DNA of 64,000 nucleotides from Ilex aquifolium. Its lineage: Eukaryota; Streptophyta; Magnoliopsida; Aquifoliales; Aquifoliaceae. A program made the translations under genes and the position numbers. The stretch spans positions 51,369,069 to 51,433,068 of the forward strand of contig OX637391.1 of assembly GCA_951799425.1 (NCBI GenBank), read 5' to 3'. Positions within the stretch are counted from its first letter, which is position 1, and the number at the start of each line of letters is the position of its first letter. The notes beneath the pieces were generated by a model that was not told where the DNA came from, ran no database searches, and saw nothing but the letters and a program-made list of their open reading frames with translations. Below are positions 34,741-48,200 of this stretch, in pieces.

Positions 34741-37700
34741 GTTTCCTTTGAAAGGCTGTAATGATACATAGGTTTATTGGTTCTTCACCTAATGTGAAAT
34801 TTTAGGTGGGGAATGTCATATCTTAGGGTATAGTATGATGGTAATGGCAAACAATGAGAGTGGTTTGCTTTTGGTTCAAGTAATAACAGCTGGAAAAACC
34901 ACAATGAGTGGTATTATGTAAAGTCTTTGTCCCTTCTTTTTCGTTTTTTTTTTCCCTATATTTTTAGATTACTTTATATATCATTTTTTTTTCCTTTTAT
35001 ACAACCATCAATTATACAAGACATTTGTCACTATATAATTTGTAAAGAATTAGATATTAGTAGTAGTACAATATGTATAAATAGACTATTTTCTTAATTC
35101 AAACCTACGACACTTATATCATAACTAGGTGTAAACAGTGTCTGAAGGCATGATGAAACGTAAGTGAGAAGTGACGGATTTAGGGGAAAAAAATTCAATG
35201 TAAATAGTTTTGAGAGGGATGGTGGTGACCGTTAAATGAATCTATTTGAGATCAACAGATAGACTTATTGAAATCTGCTCTATTTTATAATATAAAATTA
35301 TAGATATAGATGGAACAATCTTATCTTTGAGTGAAACTAGCATGTACATCTAACTTTTTTTCTTTTCTTTTTTGGACTTACACTAATTACTCATCCGAGC
35401 TTGGATAATGGGCACCGTAGCTCGAACGAGTTTAAAACATATCCTCTCAGGAACAAAGGTGGATGACTCCTAGAAGGTATGAAAAGTATTGAACATTAGA
35501 CCTCTGAGTTATCAGATGTCAGACTCAACTGCTAAACTATCCTTAAAAGTTCACTTACATCTAACCCCTCTCGAATCTTATAATAGTAAAAACCTCGTCC
35601 CTTAGCCTTTTTTTAAATAACTTTTGTGTTAAATTAAACATATGTCACAAGTAGACCTAAAAAGTTTAGGTTGATATAGGCAGCAAATTAAGACCAATTC
35701 CAACTGTCATTTGACTCTTACTACTTCTTGGTATCAACAAAATATCATTATTAGAGGAAGGTATCTAAGAATCTGTCTCTTGGAATTATTCTATTGTGCT
35801 TTTCTTAATTGCTTGTAATAATTAAACCCATTGAACATATATTAACAAGTAAAATATAAAAAAGAAGTTCTTATCTATCATCTATGTGATTTGGGTGAGG
35901 CAGCAGATAAGAAGATTACAAAGATTTATAATAAAAAAAAATACCAAATGGATTCTTGTGTGGGGTAAGGGAAATTAATCAATCTTTAAGGTTAGGTTAG
36001 AAAATTACAAAGTTAAAAAAGATATTCGAATAATTGTAGTTAAGTACTATGATTTTGATGCTTGCCTTTTAAATTATTTCCTAAGCATCTTCCCAACTTA
36101 TTCATGGTAGGTTGGATGCTGATTAATTTTCATTTAAAGGACGGAATTATATATTTTTTCCTTTTCTTTAAACTCTGGAACAAAATTAGAAATCTATCTA
36201 CCAAAGGTTTAGCTTGGGTGACTTGATGTCATCTCCGAAGGCTCACTCTCGCTCGCAATACTATGTCGGGGGTTCGAATCTCTTTTAGACCATAAAACGG
36301 AAAAAATAATAAATTTGCAAGTCTTACGCGAAAATTTTGTAAGTAGAATTCACCTTAAGTATAAACTTGAGAGAATTCAATCAAAATTTCTTTTCATGAG
36401 TTTTATAAAAGTTTTAATATTACAAATGATTTTATTGAAATTACCCAGTTGCAACTTGTGCATTAGCAGTTTTAGGGAAGAATTTGACTAGCATAAAGAG
36501 GCTCTAGTTAGGGCTAATGAAGCCTGTAAGAGTATAACTAGTCAAATTATGGATCTTCAGTAGGAAAACTGAAATAAAAACATCAATATAAGGGGAAGTC
36601 TTCTCCTATTGTACTTTCCAACTGAAATAGATCAAAGAAATTAGTATCAGGGTAGTTTGGATGGAAAAATCAATAGTGATTACTCTGAGATTATAAGTTA
36701 TACCATCACAAGGGAGTCTTGATTCATCCAACATTTTTTACTTGCAGGTGATTGTGTGAATTCGAACCTTATGTTATAATAACGAGTTTAAAAAAAAATG
36801 TGCAAGTGTGATGGAGACGATTCTTCGCTAATTAGAAATGAAAAAAAAAACACTTTTTTTTAATTCTATATCAACCGCTATTTATCTCTAAAACATAAAT
36901 AAAAACAAAAAAATATCAAGACACAACCATTTGTTCTTGCACTCTGTGAAAGAAGAAAATAGAAAATGAATAGCAAATGTATATTACTTTGGTGTACTTT
37001 ATCATATATTTGAGGAGGTTGATTTATAGTACAAGAGAGTAATGAGATTTCTTAGGCTAACTGATGTGGAACAAATATATAAATATTAATATTCCCATCA
37101 AACTCAAGTGGGATCAAAAATGTCAACTAGAGTTTACAAACCAAATTATGATGGTGACCAGGTGGAATAGCTTTCATGAAGATATCAACCAGCTAATTAG
37201 CCGAAGCAATCGAAAAAAGGTGAAGAGTGCCCTCCTATAGGAGATGACACACAAAATGACAATTTATCTCAATTCTTTTTGTGTGCTCATGAAAGAAATC
37301 ATTGTAAACAATAGAATTATGGTTGTCACAATAAAAATCAAAGGGTCGTCAAATGATGGTTGGGAAGCGATCAAAACGTCGTTGGATGATGGCCAGAGCC
37401 GTCAGAGCATGCCAGAAAACTCTTTTATGTTGATAAGGGTAGAATGAGGAATAAGTTTGAATACATTGTAGAATGAGAATAAGTTGTAAAAAAAAAAAAA
37501 CATTTTGATAAAAAAGAAATTCTTCATTTCATCATTAAGTAGTCCAAATAAAAAATTCCACCAAGTTTAAAGGGGGTGGGGGAAAAGTGTCTGGCCTGCA
37601 GCCTATGTTAGGATTATTAATAAAAAAGAAAATTGATTAAAGGGTGGCATATCGTGCCATCGAGGCTGGTCTAATATAAATTGAGGTCTTAAGCAAAAGT

Positions 37701-39000
37701 TTAAATAAGATTTTTTAAAATTCAATTTTATCATATAAATAATGTAGTTATAATTTTATTTAAAAATTATTTCTCAATTTTTCAGAGGTAACATTAAGCT
37801 TTTATATTCAATTAGAAAATATTTTTCAGTTTATTTAAAAAAAATTAAAATCACAAAATACCATCAATATATATAAAAAAAAGAAATAATTACCACAATC
37901 ATCAATTGTGAATAGTAATAAGGTGACGTATAAAATTGAGATAAACTACTAACTAGCATAAATTAAAAATATATATACAAAAAAAAAAAAAAAATTCTAG
38001 AATACAAATTACCATATAAATCATGAAAGGATAACACTTTATATTTGACATTTTTTTACTTAAACCCAGTCCGAGAATCTAATTCATTATTACTATTAGT
38101 TAGTAGTAGACACTATCTAATACTGAAAATTATAGTTAATTCAATAATTAAAGTATATGAAGTTCCCAAATTAAATTCTAATATTTTATTCTTTAATTTG
38201 ACAAATAAATAAAATAAAATACAAATAAAACACACTAAACGAATTATAAAAAATTAAGCAATGACTTAATTCGCCTTGCAATCTAGCCGGCCTTGGGTGG
38301 CATTTGTTTAGGCCAGCCTATGATGAATGAGTCAAAAAGAGAAAGGGGTCAAGGAGGGTAAATAATCAAGTAGCAAAGTGACACTATGTTAACACTAACA
38401 CATAGTCTTAGAATCTAATAACAACCCATGACATATTTGATTTAGGTATTAAGAGATGAAATTAGGTTGGTTTAATCTAGTGATGATGTAATATTAAGTT
38501 TGGATTGAGTTATAGCAACCCAACATTAATTTTTTAATTAATTCCGACCCAGTTCATTATTATGATTTAACACCTAATATCAGGTATTAATGAATACTAT
38601 GTGGTAGATAATATTATTTTTAATAAATTTAATATTAAAAACGCAATGATTTTATTACCCTTGCAAATTCAGATTCACACATTCATATAAAAGTTACACA
38701 TTATGTAAACTCTTTCCCTTAATATTTGTTTTGTTATTTTCAATTTAATACCATATACTATTACTTAATTCAAACATAATTTGGTATTATAATTATAAAT
38801 TTATACATTATTTCAATCTTGATCCAAACTTATTACACAAAGGATATGATCAAATAATAATAATACTCTGAGTGATACCATTTGTATGAATTAGATGGTA
38901 ATCAACCTATTTTATCCTTTGTTTGTATCCAAACAAAATATGTCTCACACGTATATGGGGTAACTCGCCCACAAACACCCCACAAATATATATACACACT
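34741..39000. other. Gene-free AT-rich DNA
   Basis: No coding exon or clear transposon ends were found across this 4.3 kb. Near 36208-36380, 'TAGCTTGGGTGACTTG' followed by 'GGGGGTTCGAATCTC' resembles the A and B boxes of a tRNA-derived SINE, but there is no target duplication to prove it. Poly(A) runs occur at 37488 and 37980. Most of this is probably decayed repeat. Confidence 0.45.
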
Positions 39001-39145
39001 AGGGGCATGTTTGGATGAATTTTGGGAAGGGGATTGAATTGGCTTCTTCAAACTCTTTCAAACCCAACCCTTCTTTACAAAGATGGAATTCAACATTTAA
39101 TCCGGTTCATACCCATGTTTGTATGCAACACAAACACATGTAGGA

Positions 39146-39153
39146 CCTACGGA
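39146..39153. repeat. Left 8-bp target site duplication of the hAT element
   Basis: CCTACGGA, identical to 43359-43366. Confidence 0.95.
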
Positions 39154-42100
39154 TAGGGCTGTTAATCGAACTGAGCTACTCGAGCTCGGCTTGAGTTCGG
39201 CTCGTTTTGAGCTCGTTCGAGCTCGTTCGAATATAGTAAACAAGCCAAGTATGAACACAATTTTAGGCTTGTTTATAAACGAGCCGAGCTCAAGCTCGAA
39301 TTCGAGCAGCTTGACAGGCTTGATGAAGCTTGATATTTTTTACCTAATTTTCATATTATTTTTTAGTGGTTCAATCATAGCCGTCCATTCCAAATAAAGA
39401 TCCAATGGTGAGAACAACACATATATTTACATGTCTAAAGTCTAACCCTAATACACCCCAAACCCAAATCTAGCGCCGTTCTCCATCTCTCGTCTAGTCG
39501 TCTGCCTGACTGCCTCAACTCCACCTCTCGGCTGCCAGTGCACTCCCACTCATCGCCGATTCACGCCGATTCACGGTGATTGTTCACGGTGATTGTTCGT
39601 TAAGTCAAATGGTGATTGATTGTTCGTGATTCTGCCCCAACACGAGGTCTGGGCTCACAGTGATTGTTCGTGAAAGTACAACCCATCTCTCAACCCAAGA
39701 TAAGGTACATCTCTCGTCCATCTCTCGTGTGCTACATATTTGTTCAATTGATCAGGAACTTGTTTTAATTTCCAGATATGCATAACTTCTATGCTTCTAC
39801 GTAGCTAATAATATATATATACTCATCACTGCTATGAGCCAGACAAAACTCTACTTACAAATTATTTTGAAGAAAAGGAGGGTTCGACTTCGACTACTGG
39901 GTGTTTGCAGATATAAAATTAAACTTTGTGTTTAATTTACTAGTTTTTCTCTGTGGAAGTGGAACTAATTGGAAGGATATGGAGAAGAGAAGGTCAAGTT
40001 TGAGTTTTTTTTTTTTGGGTACATAAAATAGATGTACAAATAGTCACTCCACATATTAGCTAGAGAGTATTCTCTTCAATATTTAGTCTTACCGAATTAT
40101 CATAGCTCACCAGATGATACCACTCACTCACTTGCTCACCAGATGATGCAAATCCTAATATCAACAAAAATCTACCACTGTACTACAGTCACAATCAATA
40201 CTAATGTACTCAGATAAATAATATCCGCTGAGCAGCTTGGTTTAAAATTACAGCCTGATCAATCCACTATATTTTCTGTTAGTATAATTATTTTGGATTT
40301 CCCCTTCCATTTTGTATCTTCTGTTAGTATAATTTTGGATTTCCCCTTGCATAAGAGTGTTTGTGGATCTTTGGTCTCATATATATTGTTTGGGGATTGA
40401 ATATTCTATCGGCATTTCAACAGTAGTTCACATGCAAATTCATTCGTTAACATTCCTGTTGTTCGTGTCACTCGTACTATTTGTAACTTTATTTCCAATT
40501 TCATCTTTGTTTTGGTCAGATGGCTTCTGATTCTGTGCCCCCTAGTACAGTAAATGGTGGAAATCAAGAAGCTATCAATAATGATGCTGCTACAATCGCT
40601 GCTACAATTGAAGGGCCTTCTGAAAATGAACCACTCCAAAAAAAATGCAGGAAGAAGACCTCAAAAGTTTGGGATGAATTGGAGACAGTATATGAAAATG
40701 GAACAAGAAAGGCCAAGTGTACCCATTGTAAAACAAGTCTTTCTTTGGGTCGAGGGGCTCCCACAACTCATCTAAAAAGGCACTTGTTGACTTGTGCAAT
40801 TCGTCAAGCTTCTGTTTCCGGCCAAAAGAAAGGACCCACTCAACAATTATTGGCTCTCTCCTCAACTGCTTCCGATGGGTCTGTAACTATAAGTGGTGGG
40901 TTGGCATCTTATAAGTTTGACAAGGAGAAGGTAAGAGAAATCTTAGCAAAAATGATAATAGTGCATGAGTATCCTTTTAGGATGGTTGAACATGAATTGT
41001 TTGTGATGCTTCTTAAATCTCTGAACCCACGTTTTGAGCCAATTAAACGCCTCACCATAAAAAATGATTGCTTGAAAATATATGCGAATGAGAAAATGAA
41101 ATTGAAGAGAATGTTTTCTAGTGTTGACCGAATTAGCTTGACGACAGACTTATGGACCTCCAATCAAACAATCGGTTACATGTGCCTTACCGCACACTTT
41201 TTGGATACAGATTGGAAGTTACAAAAACGTATCTTGAATTTTTGTTGCTTGGCACCTCCACACACGGGTTTTGTGATTGCTGATTGTATTTACAAGTGTC
41301 TAACTGATTGGGAGATTGAAGATAAGGTGTCTACCATTACTCTAGACAATGCATCCGCAAATGATGTAGCAGTGAGAAATTTGAAAGATAATTTTTCTGT
41401 TAAAGGTAAGCTTTATTTCAATGGTAGAATATTTCATGTTCGGTGTTGTGCACATGTTTTGAATCTAATGGTACAAGATGGCTTGGGTGAGATAAGAGAT
41501 GTAATTGAAAACATACGTGAGAGTGTGAAATACTTGAAGATGTCTCCTTTGAGACTTGATAAATTCAATGAGATTGTAAAACAATTGCAATTGCCAACAA
41601 CTAGGAGATTGATTCTTGATGTGCCTACTCGGTGGAACTCAACATATGAAATGTTAGAATCTGCATTTGTGTTTAAAGAAGTGTTTCCAAGGTACAAAGA
41701 AAGAGATAGCAACTATCGATGGTTGCCAACTGAGGATGATTGGTCAAGAGCTGAAGAGGTATGCAAGTTTTTAGAAATATTTAATGATGCCACATATCTA
41801 TTCTCGGGTTCCTCTTACCCAACTTCGAATTTATTTCTTTGTGAAATTTGGAAAATTAGAAAGATTTTGAATGAGTATGAATTTGATAGTAGGGACTACA
41901 TGAGTCGCATGATTGCTAGAATGAGCGAAAAATTTGACAAGTATTGGGGAGATTGTAACTTGTTGATGGCAATTGCAGCGGTCCTAGATCCTAGATATAA
42001 AATGAGACTTGTTGAGTTTTGTTTTCCCAAAATTTATTCATCGGATGAAGTAGTGCATTATATAGATGTTGTTCGTAATTCCTTGTATGATCTCTACAAG

Positions 42101-43358
42101 GATTATGTGTCTAAAGATGTAAAACAATCAAAGACTTCGTCTGAAAGTAGCAATGTTGGTGGCACAAGCAATTTCAAGGGAAAGACAAAACGTGTGAATG
42201 AATTTGATCTATGGACCAAACAGTTGGATATTGTTCACCCATACAAGTCTGAGCTCGAAATTTATTTGGAAGAAGGCATTTACATTCGTGATGAAAATGA
42301 CACTGAGGATTTTGATGCGTTGAGTTGGTGGAAAGCAAACACTCTTAAGTTTAGAAACCTGTCAAAGATGGCACGGGACATACTATCTATTCCCATTACT
42401 TCAGTTGCTTCGGAGTCTGCTTTTAGTGCCGGAGGAAGAGTTCTTGATCAATATCGAAGCTCCTTGAAGCCCGAGACAGTTCAAGCTTTGATATGTACCG
42501 GAGATTGGTTGCGTAATGATTTTGAAATCCATGAATCAAATATTGTAAGTATATTTTTACCTTGTGTTTCATTTTGTTTTAGTCACTATGAATTTCATTG
42601 TTGGTGTCTTATTTACAGGTTGTTGAAGATAATGAGTTTATGAATGAAGGTAGCGAGGAAAACAACTTTTGAATCATCTTTTTAAAGGTATCAATAACAA
42701 TTCTTTGTTATGGTTTTGAATCATTTTTTTTTAAAGGTATCAAATACTAATTCTTGGTTATGATTTTTTCATTGCAGGCTCTACTACTAGGGCACTTGGC
42801 TGTTATTTGGTGAAACATGCTGTTTTTTTTTTTTTTTTTTTGCACTTGAGAACTTGTTTAATTTATTTGGTGGCACTTGACACTTGGTTGTTTAGTTGTG
42901 GCTGGTTGTTTAATTTGGCTATTTAGTTGTGGTTGGTTGTTTAGTTGGTGATCAGTTGTTTAGTTGGTTGTTTAGTTGTGGCTGGCTGGTTGTTTTGTTT
43001 GTGATGTGCATCAGTTCATGTGAATGTTGTGTGTTGGAACTTGGGTGATGTCTATGGTCCTATGGAGAAGTTGATTATGAATTTGTTGAGTTTTGTTGAA
43101 ATTCAAGCTTTGTTCGCAAGCCTGAATTCGATTTTTTTTGTCAAGCTTCATACGAGCTTGAGCTCGGATTCGAGCTTGTTAACAGAAACGAGCTTAATCA
43201 AGCCGAGCTTGAACTTTTCATTTTTCATTCAAGCCGAGCTCGAGCCAAAAAAAAAGCTTGATGTTCGAGCTCAAGCCGAGCTTGAACACCTTCCCAAAAC
43301 GTCAAGCCGAGCTTGAGCATCGTGAAGCTCGTCGAGCCAGGCTTGATTAACACCCCTA
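39154..43358 (+). mobile_element. Complete hAT-superfamily DNA transposon (about 4.2 kb)
   Basis: The ends are inverted repeats: left TAGGGCTGTTAATCGAAC, right (as reverse complement) TAGGGGTGTTAATCAAGC. A perfect 8-bp target duplication CCTACGGA lies at 39146-39153 and 43359-43366, the size expected for hAT elements. Subterminal zones (39175-39325 and 43130-43345) are packed with GAGCTCG / GCCGAGCTTGA motifs in both orientations, as expected for transposase binding sites. It encodes one uninterrupted transposase gene (next entry). 39430-40519 would be its promoter and leader, with a repeated 'cacggtgattgttc' near 39570-39600. Confidence 0.95.
40520..42672 (+). CDS. hAT transposase, intact, two exons
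   Basis: Exons 40520-42544 and 42619-42672 (donor GTAAGT, acceptor TTTACAG) give 692 residues. Reading through the intron instead gives 707 with an unrelated tail, so the splice is likely. A BED zinc finger lies at about 45-92 (C67, C70, H84, H88 or C92), preceded by a basic KKCRKK. The RNase H-like core follows: the first Asp in 'TTDLWTS', the second in 'TLDNASAND', then the CxxH-like 'RCCAHVLNL', and the Glu in 'SVASESAFSAGG'. The C-terminal hATC dimerisation domain runs from 'LDIVHPYKSELEIYLEEG' to 'ALICTGDWL'. There are no stops or shifts. It resembles the Ac / DAYSLEEPER / RICESLEEPER branch. The cut-and-paste catalytic residues all seem present. A CAG just before the ATG may mark a 5'UTR splice acceptor. 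Confidence 0.93.
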
Positions 43359-43366
43359 CCTACGGA
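43359..43366. repeat. Right 8-bp target site duplication of the hAT element
   Basis: CCTACGGA, identical to 39146-39153. Confidence 0.95.
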
Positions 43367-43679
43367 TATATCATAATTATTAACAATTAATTGTCCTATA
43401 AATGACTATTTTACTCTTGATCAATCAATTTCATACCGATGTTAAGAAGTACAATTGTCTTTTACATCTTTAACCTCTTAACTCATCTTCTCAAACCCAC
43501 ATTCTCCTTATGTTTGACGAAACACATGATTATGAGTTTAATTTTTGAGTCAACTACGAACCGGGTTTGAAAATTCGGGATTTAATTTTCAATCCAAACA
43601 TAGAATTTAAGGGTCCTTTGGACTATTTTCCTCAAACCCATCTTGTCAAACCCCCCATATGTCTTTACCAAACAGCCCC

Positions 43680-45276
43680 TAGGGATTATGCACTCATTAT
43701 CAGGAGAGAAGATGATGATTTTTAGAGGGTAAACAAATTTTGGGATGAATTTTGTATTATTGAATTAAAATAAATAAAAATTAAATTAATTTTGATCATT
43801 GTTATGTTTTTATACATTGATAATTTAATTTTTTACCTGTAATATTAAATGAATATCAAATTATTATTTAATTTTTACTTGGGATTGATTTTAGTTTGAC
43901 CTAGTAAAAGGAAGAGAGAGGGAGGGAGAGAGAGCCAGATAAGCACCACATTGGTTTTAGCAAATATTTGGAAGGAATGAGGAATCAAAAGAGAAAGAGC
44001 ACCATCCATTTGGATGCCTCCGCAGCCCCCAAGATCCTTATTTTAAGCAAAAAGACAGCAACCTTTTCTTCTAGGGTCTTCCTAAGTAAGGTAGTTAAGT
44101 TTCCTTCCTAACCAATAATAAATGCCATATTTTAAAAATGTTTAGAAATCTTTTTTGTAAAACTTTTATTTCTTTATTTAATAAGGTGAATAAAAAAATA
44201 AGATAGTTTGTTGAGTGTATATAGAGCAAGACATATTAGCAATCAATAAGAGAAGAGGGTTACCCATACTATATATTTACCATATTACCCATACTATGGC
44301 TGCAAAACTACATTACTCCAGCATTTATATAGTTACTTTTTTTTTTCTTTCTAAATGCCCCTATCTTATCATTGAGAAAATAGTAACTACTTGAGTTGAT
44401 TAAATGACAGATTTGAAAGAGAAATGACATATGCCATAATTATTGCTCATTAAAGAAGAAATATGTTTGTCTAGAGATACTACGAAAGAAAAAATATTGT
44501 TTTAACACGTTATCTTCTATAGAACATATTGAGATAAAGTAATTGTTCAAGAGAAGATATCAGTTAAACTTACATACATCGAATAATATACGCTATTTTG
44601 ATCATACAAGGTAATCATGTCTTGTAATGACACTCGTTAGTGGGTTATTCTTGCAACTCCTCCACTCTCAATTATGATGAAAGGCGAAAAAAGAAAATTA
44701 TGCATTATGGTATGAATGTTATTCCTTCAAAATTGAGTTAATGAGTGATTGATGGGTAAAATCCTCAGTTACTTTTCACATAATTTCACTTATGGCAGAT
44801 GATAAGTCTCAAAGTTCAAAGACTGGTCAAAATAGGATTCCAAAAACAGAAGTAATGTGGTTTTTGGTAATTGAATATCCAGAAAAGGGCAATTTGGTAA
44901 AATCGAAGGTTCTGTTAACCTATTAGGCATATATACACCAAAATCAGTTATTTTCAAACGAGAAGAGAAAAGGGAAGAAAATATTGAAGCTTGCCGGAGA
45001 ATCCAAAAAAGCCTGACACTCTGAAATTGATTCTCTGATTCCCTTAGGTGGGATCAGAGGATCATCTCTTCCCACAATCCCAATCACTTTCTTCATAAAT
45101 AATGATTTAAGAAATATATGTATGTATATGCGTATACGTATATATAATTTCCATATCAACAATCCTCTTGGCTGTTGAAGCTTTCGAAAATTTGAATTTT
45201 CGTTCATGGGTTCGAATATATCTTGATATAAGCAAGTTTTGGGAATAAAAAAGTGGGTTTTGTTTGATATCTCCAA
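43680..45276. other. 5' flank of the EDR2-type gene, no other gene seen
   Basis: AT-rich DNA with a short GA-rich run near 43910-43935. The last few hundred bases should hold the promoter and 5'UTR of the EDR2-type gene; I cannot place the start site. Confidence 0.45.
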
Positions 45277-48200
45277 ATGGGTATCCCGCAAATTGATGGG
45301 AAAATGGAGGGGTGGCTTCACCTCATTCGTTTCAATCGATTTGGGTTGCAGTATTCACGTAAAAGGTATTTCATTCTCCAAGAAAACTGTCTCAGGAGCT
45401 TCAAGTCAATACCCACTTCAGACAGAGAGGTAAAGGACTCGGACTCGGACCTATTTGCTTTTCTTCTATGTCCAACTATTATATGAATCGAACTATGTAC
45501 CCTGTTTTTTTTGAATTCTTGTTTTTTTTTTTTTTTGTTTAATAAAATCTTTTGTAAAAGAGATATATTGTGCCTATGTCGGTGAATATCTTTATTATTT
45601 CAAGTTTTCTATTAGGGTTGCTTGTCTGAAGTTTTTAGACTAAACAAGCATTGAACTGGGTGTTTATGTTTTGTAGTGATTGTTTAATTTTTTTTCCTTT
45701 TTTTTTGGTACTATGGGTCAAGCGAAGGCAAAATATGGTGTTTTTGCGTATGTTGGATTCTTTTTTCTGCAGGGTTTATTTGTTGTTGTCCATATGAATA
45801 TTGGAGTTTTTAAAATTATATTATATTCCTTGTTTGATAAACATCTTCACCAATGCATATTAAGCTTTTGTGGCTTTTGGTTTATGTTGCCTTCAATTGT
45901 CCTTGTTCGAGAATGGTATCAAGTAATGCGTTATGTTGGCATTTTTTTCGTTGTCTTATTGTCATGTCGTGTTAAACATTTTTTGTTCTATGTCACTTCT
46001 ATCAAAAAGGTGGCCAACTCATTACTTCAAACCTTATTAGGTGTGTATTTTGGTAGACTAATTAGTTCCATGCCTTCAGAAAGTGAATGAGCTAAGCTAG
46101 ATTCTTAGATTTCATTTGGATTACTAACTGTGGTTACCTGTCTTTTAGAATATGATGATTGACCTCTGACTATAAAAGCCCAGGCCATTAGCGTTAATGA
46201 AAGTGTTCTTTCAGATCTAGAATTTCCATATTTTTTCTTGGAACTTTCTATTTGAACTCCATATATTGAAAATGACCATGCAATTGTGGAGCTTCCTATA
46301 CTTTTGCACTATCATTCTGCTGTATTGTTTATGGTTCTATAGATTGGTTTCAAGTAGGATTTATGATGTATATATGACCTTCTAGGTTGGGCTCTGAATC
46401 TGAATTGTAATACAAAAGCAATGAAGTAATAGAATTGCAGCATTACACATTGTTCAATGCTTCCTTTAATCTGAGGGGATGCTTTTGATAAGCAAGAATT
46501 TTCGCCCTTAAATTTTAATGAAATCAGTATACTTGAGAATTATCCTTTGTTTATAGATGTTTCACTCCAACAATTAATCTGCGTGTGCAAGTTATTCAGT
46601 AGTATACACTGTTTGGCAGTGGAGGACTAAGTGATGGAGATTTGCAATTTTATGGAGCTGTATGGTGCAAGTGCATGATTTGGTGCTGTATCTTATACAT
46701 TCCCTCTCTTATTCACAGAATTATGTGATAATAAACATCCAAAAGTGAGAACTATGTTTAGGGTAAAACAAAAGCTATCTGAATTATACACAGACCTAGG
46801 TATGAAGCCAAAAATTCAAAATTAGGGGGGCCAATGGAGAGTGGAACAAATTACACTATGGTATTGAGAGCACCCATGTTGAAAAGAACCACAGGTCAAG
46901 GGGCAAGTTAATTTAAAAATTAACTCAAAAATTAAGGGAACAAAAAGTAATTTTCAAACTCAGGGTCAGGGGGCCATGCATGGTCTTTCTTTGGCTTTGC
47001 CACTACACACTTTTCTAACCAAGCAAGACTAGCATCCACGATCTATTTATCATGATATCATCAAACTAAAATATTGACAAAATATATCCCCTTTTAATAT
47101 CCAGGTGTTCGCCTCCAAGCAAAACAAAGATTTCTGTCATTTATTTCAGCAGGCAATATTTTTTTTGTTTGCATGTGGATTGTTTGTCTAGAGATAATAA
47201 ATGTCAACTTATTTGCAAGAAATTAAATAACTGGTAGCCGAATATATATTTGCTTTGATTCCATCCAAATCTGTATTGACAAGTACCAATAAGTGGACAT
47301 ATTTTTCTGCAGGAGCCAGTGAGAAGTGCAATTGTAGACTCCTGCATTCGGGTCATAGACAATGGAAGAGAAAGTCATCACAGAAAAGTAAGTAACATAC
47401 AATGTATCTTTGTGCATGGTAAAAATAAAACTTGTCAATGTGTATACAATTGTGTCACATTTCTTACATTCTCTTTTTGTTGTTATAATAATTTGGCGCA
47501 ACTTGCAGGTATTCTTCATTTTTACCCTGTATAATACTTCTAACCACTATGATCAGCTAAAGGTGCGATAACTTATTTGTCAAGGTTGTGGACTTTCCAT
47601 TGTGCGACTCTTGGTATGTAAGCCCTGAAATTTCATATTTTATAGTTGGGAGCAAGCAGTCCAGAAGAGGCCGGTAGATGGATCCAATCTTTACAGGATG
47701 CAGCACTTAATCCAGGAAAGAATTTAAAATCTTCTTCAAAGAGAAAATGGCAGCCTTTTAGGTAAATATAGTCCGGGGTTGTAATTTGATCAAATGGTAA
47801 CATCTCAGTAATTAGCTTTTGAGTTTTGTTTCTTGTCTTGGGTTTCAGTTTTTCATGATCCCTTTTCTTGCATAATGATTGTTTTAAGTTCAAACTGTGT
47901 TTGGGGGGCAAAAAAATTAACATTTACAACTGGTGTTAAGTTGCATACATGCATGGCTGGCTCTATGGAGAGATTGACCTCTATGTACTCTGATATTAGA
48001 TTTTATATTCTTACTAGGTTCATTTCATCCTTTATTCAATACTATTAGTACATTTCATTTTTGGTTTTAAAAGTGTTCCAAGTTATATAATTCTAACCTT
48101 TAAATGTATTAGAATTTCCACCTCCCAGCTACAAGTTCCAAGTATTCATTTTATTCACTATTTCAAGAGGCCTTTGGATAGGCCCACTTCATATATTTTT

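Larger units (their letters stand above)
39002..43679. mobile_element. Older MITE-like element split by the hAT insertion
   Basis: The left end GGGGCATGTTTGGATG (39002) and the right end (CCAAACAGCCCC, ending 43679) are inverted partners. Both sides are flanked by TA. Between them, outside the hAT element, is about 470 bp of AT-rich non-coding DNA that reads through once the hAT and one target copy are removed. The superfamily is uncertain; the TA flank would fit Tc1/mariner-type but is too short to be decisive. Confidence 0.55.

Noticed and set aside
36208-36380. tRNA gene or SINE suggested by A- and B-box-like words
   Set aside because: No cloverleaf or CCA-end stem pairs that I can form, and no flanking duplication; kept only as a remark in the gap entry.
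45680-46090. 136-residue hydrophobic ORF on the plus strand
   Set aside because: It lies wholly in intron 1 of the EDR2-type gene, is T-rich, and has no family motif; the hydrophobic look comes from T-rich codons.
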